This document shows, piece by piece, positions 59,799 through 64,000 of a DNA stretch of 64,000 nt. The DNA is from Streptomyces sp. DH24 (lineage in GTDB: Bacteria; Actinomycetota; Actinomycetes; Streptomycetales; Streptomycetaceae), in assembly GCF_029813775.1 (NCBI RefSeq), contig NZ_JARVKW010000006.1, positions 203,590 to 267,589 of the forward strand, given 5' to 3'. The notes below the pieces were generated by a model that searched no databases, was not told where the DNA came from, and saw only the letters and a program-made list of their open reading frames with translations. Positions within the stretch are counted from its first letter, which is position 1, and each line of letters begins with the position of its first letter. Made by a program: the position numbers and the translations under genes.

Positions 59799-62174
59799 AT
59801 GAACGAGGGGAAGCCCACACAGGGCCCTGCTGGGCAGCAGGAGGCGTCGGGAAGCGTGCCGGGGCAGCCGGAGACACACGGGCCGCTGACGCCGGGCACG
59901 ACCCCCACGGGGTCACACGCGGACGACGCGGGGGCGGACTTCGACCCGCGACACCCGGAACCTAGCTGCGCCGCCGCCACCGTCGAGCCGGAACACCGAA
60001 CCGGGTCGGAGGCCGCCGGAGCCACCGACGACGCGGGGCACCGGTCGGCGGGGCACCGGTCGGAGGGGGCGGGGTCGGTCGGCGCCACCGGTGGGGCGGG
60101 GCCGGGACACCGGTCCGAGGCGGGTGCGGACGCCGACGGCGACTATGAGCTGGAGCGTCCGGCAACGGCTGACGCCGGGGCCGACTCGGAGGCGGCCGAG
60201 GCTGCTGAGGTGTCCGAGGTATCCGGGGTCTCCGAGGCGGCCGAAGTGTCCGAGAGGGCTGAGAGCTCGGAGAGGACGGCGACCCCCGAGGCACGCGCCG
60301 CGTCCGCCTCCGCCACCGCGTCCGTCGCCGTCGCCGTCGCCGGAGACCCCAGTGCACCCGCCGCTTCCGCCCCCCTCACCGGAGACCCGACCGGCCTCAG
60401 CACCGGCCCTGACACCGCCGCCCCCCACACAGCCCCCCACGCCCCCCTGAGCCCCGCAGACGAGCGGCCCAAGCCGCTGCACGACCCGGACCCGTACAGC
60501 ACCCCGCCGTACGGCGAGCCGGGGCCCTGGGCCCCCGCGCCGCCCGTGCAGCACCCGGCGACCACGCCGGCGCACGGAACGGCCGTGGCGACGCAGCCGG
60601 GGGCGCCCGTGCCGCCGGTCCAGCACACTGCGCCCGCACCCGCGCCGGGGTCGCCCGTGCCGCCGGTCCAGCCCACGTTGCCCGCACCCAGCCCCGGGAC
60701 GGCCGTGCCGCCGCCGGTTCAGCACACTGCGCCCGCACCCCAGCCAGGGACGCCAGTGCCGCCGCCGGTCCAGCCCACGGCGCCCGCACCCGGGCCCGGG
60801 ACGGCCGTGCTGCCGAGTCAGGGCGGACCCGGTCCGGCGGCGCCGGCTCCGCACCCGGCGCCCGTGCCGGCCCACGGGACCGCCGCTCCCGCGCCCCAGC
60901 CCCAGGCGCCCCACGCCGCCGCCTCACCGGCCCCCGGCGCCCTTCCCGCGCCCCAGGAGGCCACTCCCGACCCCTGGCGGCGTTACGACCCCTGGGCCGC
61001 TTCCGCCGGCGCCGGGGTGCTGCAGCAGACCGGTGCCGCCGTGCCGAGCCGTGAGCAGCGGCGCCGGCGCGGGCGCAGGGTGGTGCTCGGCGGCATCCTG
61101 CTGGTCGCGCTCGTTTCCGGCGGCGTCGGCGGTGTCGTCGGCGCCTACCTCGAACGCAACGGCGGCGTCGGAGGCGTCGAACTGCCGCAGGCCGGCAAGG
61201 AGGCCTCCGGGCGGGCGCCCGACAGCGTGGCCGGGATCGCCGCCCGCGCCCTCCCCGGCGTCGTCACGCTGCACGTCAGCGGCGGCGGCGAACAGGGCAC
61301 CGGCACCGGCTTCGTCCTCGACGACCGCGGCCACATCCTCACCAACAACCACGTCGTCGAGCCCGCCGGGTCCGACGGCGAGATAACGGTGACGTTCCAC
61401 AGCGGCGACACCGCCAGGGCCAGGGTCGTGGGCCGGGACAGCGGCTACGACCTCGCCGTCGTGCGGGTCAGCGGCGTCAAGGGCCTCACCCCGATGCCCC
61501 TCGGCAACTCGGACAACGTGCGCGTCGGCGACCCCGTCGTCGCCATCGGCGCGCCCTTCGACCTGGCCGGCACGGTCACCTCCGGGATCATCAGCGCCAA
61601 GCAGCGCCCCATCACGGCGGGCGGCGAGAAGGGCGACGGCAGCGACGTCTCGTACGTGGACGCGCTGCAGACCGACGCGCCCATCAACCCGGGCAACTCC
61701 GGCGGGCCGCTGCTCGACGCCCAGGGCCGCGTCATCGGCATCAACTCCGCCATCCGCTCCGCCGACAGCGGCGCCGAGCTGGAGGGCGGCCAGTCCGGCT
61801 CGATAGGCCTCGGCTTCGCCATACCGATCAACCAGGGCAAGCGCGTCGCCGAGGAACTGATCAACACCGGCAGGGCGACGCATCCCGTCATCGGCATCAC
61901 GCTCGACATGAACTACAGCGGCGACGGCGCCCGCGTCGGTACCAAGGGCAACGACGGCGGCCCGGCGGTCACCCCGGGCGGTCCCGGCGCCAAGGCGGGG
62001 ATCAAGGCCGGCGACGTCATCACCGAGGTCGACGGGCAGCGCGTCCACTCCGGTGAGGAGCTGATCGTCAAGACCCGCGCCCACCGCCCCGGCGACCGTC
62101 TCGAACTGACCCTGACGCGCGGCGGCGAGAAGCGGACGATCTCCCTCGTCCTCGGCTCCTCGCAGGGCGACTGA
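59799..62174 (+). CDS. htrA: HtrA-type trypsin-like protease with long disordered N-terminus and PDZ domain
   Basis: ATG 59799 after GGGGGGAG gives 791 residues. About 425 residues of Ala/Pro/Thr-rich sequence come first, including four 16-17-residue VPPVQ(H/P)TxPAP repeats, then a membrane helix (about 428-448). The trypsin-like domain has His518 (TNNHVV), Asp551 (YDLAVV) and Ser634 (GNSGGPLL). A PDZ domain (about 690-785) contains AGIKAGDVITEVDG. As in mycobacteria it follows sigE-rseA, and it probably degrades or senses misfolded envelope proteins. Confidence 0.93.
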   Translation: MNEGKPTQGPAGQQEASGSVPGQPETHGPLTPGTTPTGSHADDAGADFDPRHPEPSCAAATVEPEHRTGSEAAGATDDAGHRSAGHRSEGAGSVGATGGAGPGHRSEAGADADGDYELERPATADAGADSEAAEAAEVSEVSGVSEAAEVSERAESSERTATPEARAASASATASVAVAVAGDPSAPAASAPLTGDPTGLSTGPDTAAPHTAPHAPLSPADERPKPLHDPDPYSTPPYGEPGPWAPAPPVQHPATTPAHGTAVATQPGAPVPPVQHTAPAPAPGSPVPPVQPTLPAPSPGTAVPPPVQHTAPAPQPGTPVPPPVQPTAPAPGPGTAVLPSQGGPGPAAPAPHPAPVPAHGTAAPAPQPQAPHAAASPAPGALPAPQEATPDPWRRYDPWAASAGAGVLQQTGAAVPSREQRRRRGRRVVLGGILLVALVSGGVGGVVGAYLERNGGVGGVELPQAGKEASGRAPDSVAGIAARALPGVVTLHVSGGGEQGTGTGFVLDDRGHILTNNHVVEPAGSDGEITVTFHSGDTARARVVGRDSGYDLAVVRVSGVKGLTPMPLGNSDNVRVGDPVVAIGAPFDLAGTVTSGIISAKQRPITAGGEKGDGSDVSYVDALQTDAPINPGNSGGPLLDAQGRVIGINSAIRSADSGAELEGGQSGSIGLGFAIPINQGKRVAEELINTGRATHPVIGITLDMNYSGDGARVGTKGNDGGPAVTPGGPGAKAGIKAGDVITEVDGQRVHSGEELIVKTRAHRPGDRLELTLTRGGEKRTISLVLGSSQGD
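60609..60806. repeat. Proline-rich tandem repeats in the HtrA-like protein
   Basis: Four consecutive units of 48, 48, 51 and 51 bases encode VPPVQHTAPAPAPGSP-like 16-17-residue repeats. His and Pro alternate at the sixth or seventh position (units 1 and 3 versus 2 and 4), so the true period may be a doubled unit of about 99 bases. Confidence 0.7.
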
Positions 62175-62191
62175 GACCGGCCGCGTGGCAC

Positions 62192-62214
62192 GCGGGGCCC
62201 ACGCCGGGCCCCGC
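62192..62214 (+). terminator. Terminator of the HtrA-like gene
   Basis: GCGGGGCCC and GGGCCCCGC form a perfect 9-base stem with loop ACGCC, 17 bases after the stop. It separates the protease from tatB. Confidence 0.75.
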
Positions 62215-62409
62215 ATCCCCGTTCCACCAGGCACGTAACGGGATCGTTCAGGCGAACAATGCGAAAACCGAGCGCATACACGCACGCGGACGTCACGGGG
62301 CGGTACCGGTGGAGCGGGGTCGGCGGGTACCGTGGATCCGGCCCGGACCACGGAAGACCCGCACAGACCACCGAGGGCCGAGGACCGAGGACATCGCAAG
62401 GAGCTTCAG

Positions 62410-62853
62410 GTGTTCAATGACATAGGACCGCTCGAGCTGGTGACGATCGTCGTCCTCGCCGTGCTCGTCTTCGGTCCGGACAAGCTCCCCAAGGTCATCC
62501 AGGACGTGATGCGGACGGTCCGGAAGGTCCGGGAGTTCTCGGAGAGCGCCAAGCAGGACATCCGGCAGGAACTGGGCCCCGAGTTCAAGGACTTCGAGTT
62601 CGAGGACCTCAACCCCAAGACGTTCATCCGCAAGCAGTTGGACAACGACGAACTGGGGCTGAAGGAGATCCGCAACGGCTTCGACCTGAAGAAGGAGATG
62701 GCCGAGGTCACGGACGCCGTGCACGGCCGCGACACCGACTCCTCCTCCGCGACGGGCACGCCGGCGTCGTCGGGCGGCCGCGTCGACATGGCCAAGAAGC
62801 CCGAGGAGCCCCGGCGCGACGAGCGCCCGCCCTTCGACGCGGACGCCACCTGA
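62410..62853 (+). CDS. tatB: Sec-independent (Tat) translocase subunit TatB
   Basis: GTG 62410 after AAGGAGC gives 147 residues. The single N-terminal helix FNDIGPLELVTIVVLAVLVF leads to the conserved FGPDKLP hinge and an amphipathic, charged helix (PKVIQDVMRTVRKVREFSES). The C-terminal half is charged and Ser/Gly-rich. TatB works with TatA and TatC, which are not in this window. The htrA-tatB order is as in M. tuberculosis (Rv1223-Rv1224). It has its own upstream gap of 235 bases after a terminator. Confidence 0.94.
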   Translation: MFNDIGPLELVTIVVLAVLVFGPDKLPKVIQDVMRTVRKVREFSESAKQDIRQELGPEFKDFEFEDLNPKTFIRKQLDNDELGLKEIRNGFDLKKEMAEVTDAVHGRDTDSSSATGTPASSGGRVDMAKKPEEPRRDERPPFDADAT

Positions 62854-62876
62854 TCCGTCGCCGGCGCCACCTGGGC

Positions 62877-62931
62877 CGTACGGGGGAGAGGTTCACCCTC
62901 GCCCGTACGTGACGCGTCTCATACGCGTCAC
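62877..62931 (+). terminator. Tandem hairpins after tatB
   Basis: Two hairpins share one base. CGTACGGG...CCCGTACG (62877-62909) has an inner GAG/CTC pair. GTGACGCGT-CTCAT-ACGCGTCAC (62909-62931) has perfect 9-base arms. Both lie within 80 bases of the tatB stop. Confidence 0.75.
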
Positions 62932-63131
62932 CTGCCGCACACCCCCCGTCCAGCCCTTTCGTGTCGTGAGCACGGCGCGCGGCCGTCGCGCGGGTGACCC
63001 GCGCGACGGGCGGTTTCCGAGCTGTGTGCACGGGTGTGGATATGCTGCCGAGTTGTTGTGCGGACCGGACGAGTACGCCCGAAGGGGGGCGGGCCGGCCG
63101 GTCCGAACTAGAGCGAGGAGGCGTCCGGCAC

Positions 63132-63803
63132 ATGGAGACGACGAGTAGGGCAGTCGCGCAGGCGCCGGCCGCGGAGGACGGACAACGGGCCGCCTCCGCC
63201 CGGCGCACGGTCGACGACTTCCTGCGCGCGCCCTTCCCGTGGTACGGCCTCGACGAGGCCTTCACCGGGCCGCGCCGGCTGATGCAGGTCGGTACCGCCG
63301 CCGACGGGGCCGTGGAGCACGGTTCGATCGGGCACGGCGACGAACCCTCGGTGCGCAACGAGCACATGGCGGGCGGTGACCAGGACGCCAAGGAGAAGTT
63401 CGCGGTGGTCGTCACCGTCGCCGCCAACCCCGTACGGCGCAGCGCCGACGGCACGGGCGTGCTGGAGGCCACGTCGGTGTCCTCGGCGGCCTGGCTCGCG
63501 GGCGTGGGGCTGCTCACCTGCACCTGGCCCGGCCAGGTGGACCACACCCTGCGGGACGACTGGCTGGAGCAGCAGACCGAGACGGCGTGGGCCCTCGCGG
63601 ACGACCTGGAGGGGCCCGAGTGGTCGACGCTGACGCTGCCGGTGGACGGGGTGCCGACGCCGTTCCACTACCGCGAGTCCGAGTTCGGGTGGGTGCTGGC
63701 CGGCTCCACCGGGGCCGGGGTGCACGTGGGGGCCTACGGGCGCGGGATGAGCGCGTACGGTCTCGGGTTCGCCGCGGTCAAGGACATCACGCTGTACGCG
63801 TGA
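63132..63803 (+). CDS. Unrecognised 223-residue protein
   Basis: ATG 63132 follows GCGAGGAGGC. The protein has no signal peptide or membrane helix. After a 25-residue Ala-rich tail the frame reads RTVDDFLRAPFPWYGLDEAF, then a charged linker, KFAVVVTVAANPVRRSADGT and FGWVLAGSTGAGVHVGAYGR with GMSAYGLGFAAV near the end, suggesting a small alpha/beta domain. I do not recognise the family. It stands alone after tatB's terminators. Confidence 0.75.
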   Translation: METTSRAVAQAPAAEDGQRAASARRTVDDFLRAPFPWYGLDEAFTGPRRLMQVGTAADGAVEHGSIGHGDEPSVRNEHMAGGDQDAKEKFAVVVTVAANPVRRSADGTGVLEATSVSSAAWLAGVGLLTCTWPGQVDHTLRDDWLEQQTETAWALADDLEGPEWSTLTLPVDGVPTPFHYRESEFGWVLAGSTGAGVHVGAYGRGMSAYGLGFAAVKDITLYA

Positions 63804-63824
63804 CGGCCGCGCCGCACGGGTGAC

Positions 63825-63930
63825 GGAAGGGGGGCCGCGGGGGGGGGCGGGGGGTGCGGTTGTGGGTGGGGGGGTGGGTGCGGGTGCGGGTGCGGGTGGG
63901 TGCGGTTGTGGTGGGATGCGGGTGCGCCTG
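63825..63930. repeat. G-rich simple repeat at the window end
   Basis: The plus strand is dominated by runs of G with a repeating GGGTGC hexamer (three direct copies of GGGTGC-type units near 63873-63893) and GGTTGTGG. Many G-runs of three or more lie close together, enough for several overlapping G-quadruplexes. No gene is supported from 63804 to 64000. Confidence 0.65.
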
Positions 63931-64000
63931 AGGGTCTGAGTTTGGGTGCCTGCCCGTGGCTCGTTGCGGCTCGGGTTCAGGGGTGGTGCCGGTTCGCGGG

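Overview
The window is high-GC actinobacterial chromosome, almost certainly Streptomyces. Support comes from the very strong GC bias, frequent GTG starts with GGAGG-type ribosome binding sites, a mycothiol gene (mshB), an F-type-like succinate dehydrogenase, a TatB that stands apart from other tat genes, a dispersed Streptomyces-type intergenic repeat, and gene order. From about 22 kb to 63 kb most genes follow the order of a conserved actinobacterial block. In Mycobacterium tuberculosis the same families lie in the Rv1165-Rv1224 region: lpqW, typA, mshB, fdxC, dapC, dapE, LOG, folP2, DivIVA-like, tag, DUF3117, O-methyltransferase, sigE, rseA, htrA and tatB.

Layout. At 0-10.8 kb there is a divergent LysR/SDR pair with a LysR-type box, a secreted subtilisin-like protease, a DUF4190/septum-formation membrane protein, a GntR/UTRA regulator, an SPOR-like small protein, a Nudix hydrolase, an RsbW-like ATPase, and a PAS-PAS-GAF-SpoIIE phosphatase that also carries an RsbW-like domain. 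At 10.8-15.2 kb lies the clearest accessory island: a large polymorphic toxin with a PD-(D/E)XK nuclease tip, its overlapping Imm49 immunity gene, and a second, internally deleted Imm49 copy. At 15.2-22.2 kb are a coiled-coil membrane protein that looks like a TPM protein lacking its TPM domain, a GH18-like anchored protein, and the operon (96-aa protein)-sdhC-sdhA-sdhB. The SdhC has a CHxCRH motif.

At 22.4-27 kb are an LpqW-like lipoprotein and typA. At 27.5-39.3 kb are two complete tandem oligopeptide ABC importers (binding lipoprotein, two permeases, two ATPases each), matching in position and type the BldK neighbourhood of Streptomyces. At 39.5-49.6 kb are an S9 dipeptidyl-peptidase-like enzyme, mshB and its membrane partner, a large PG-binding membrane protein, a SirB1-type protein, a GNAT, a 7Fe ferredoxin and dapC. 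At 49.6-57.6 kb are a small secreted protein, a membrane-anchored lysozyme-like protein, dapE, LOG, folP2-type DHPS homologue, a DivIVA-like protein, tag, a crotonase, DUF3117 and an O-methyltransferase that seems to start on ATT. At 57.8-63.8 kb is the envelope-stress set sigE-rseA-htrA-tatB and one unrecognised gene. The last 200 bases are a G-rich simple repeat.

The genes mix housekeeping (TCA cycle, lysine/diaminopimelate pathway through dapC and dapE, mycothiol, DNA repair) with envelope biology (peptide uptake, cell-wall binding, stress sigma factor, secretion). Many transcription units end in strong perfect hairpins, listed individually. No rRNA, tRNA, CRISPR array, integrase or transposase was seen.
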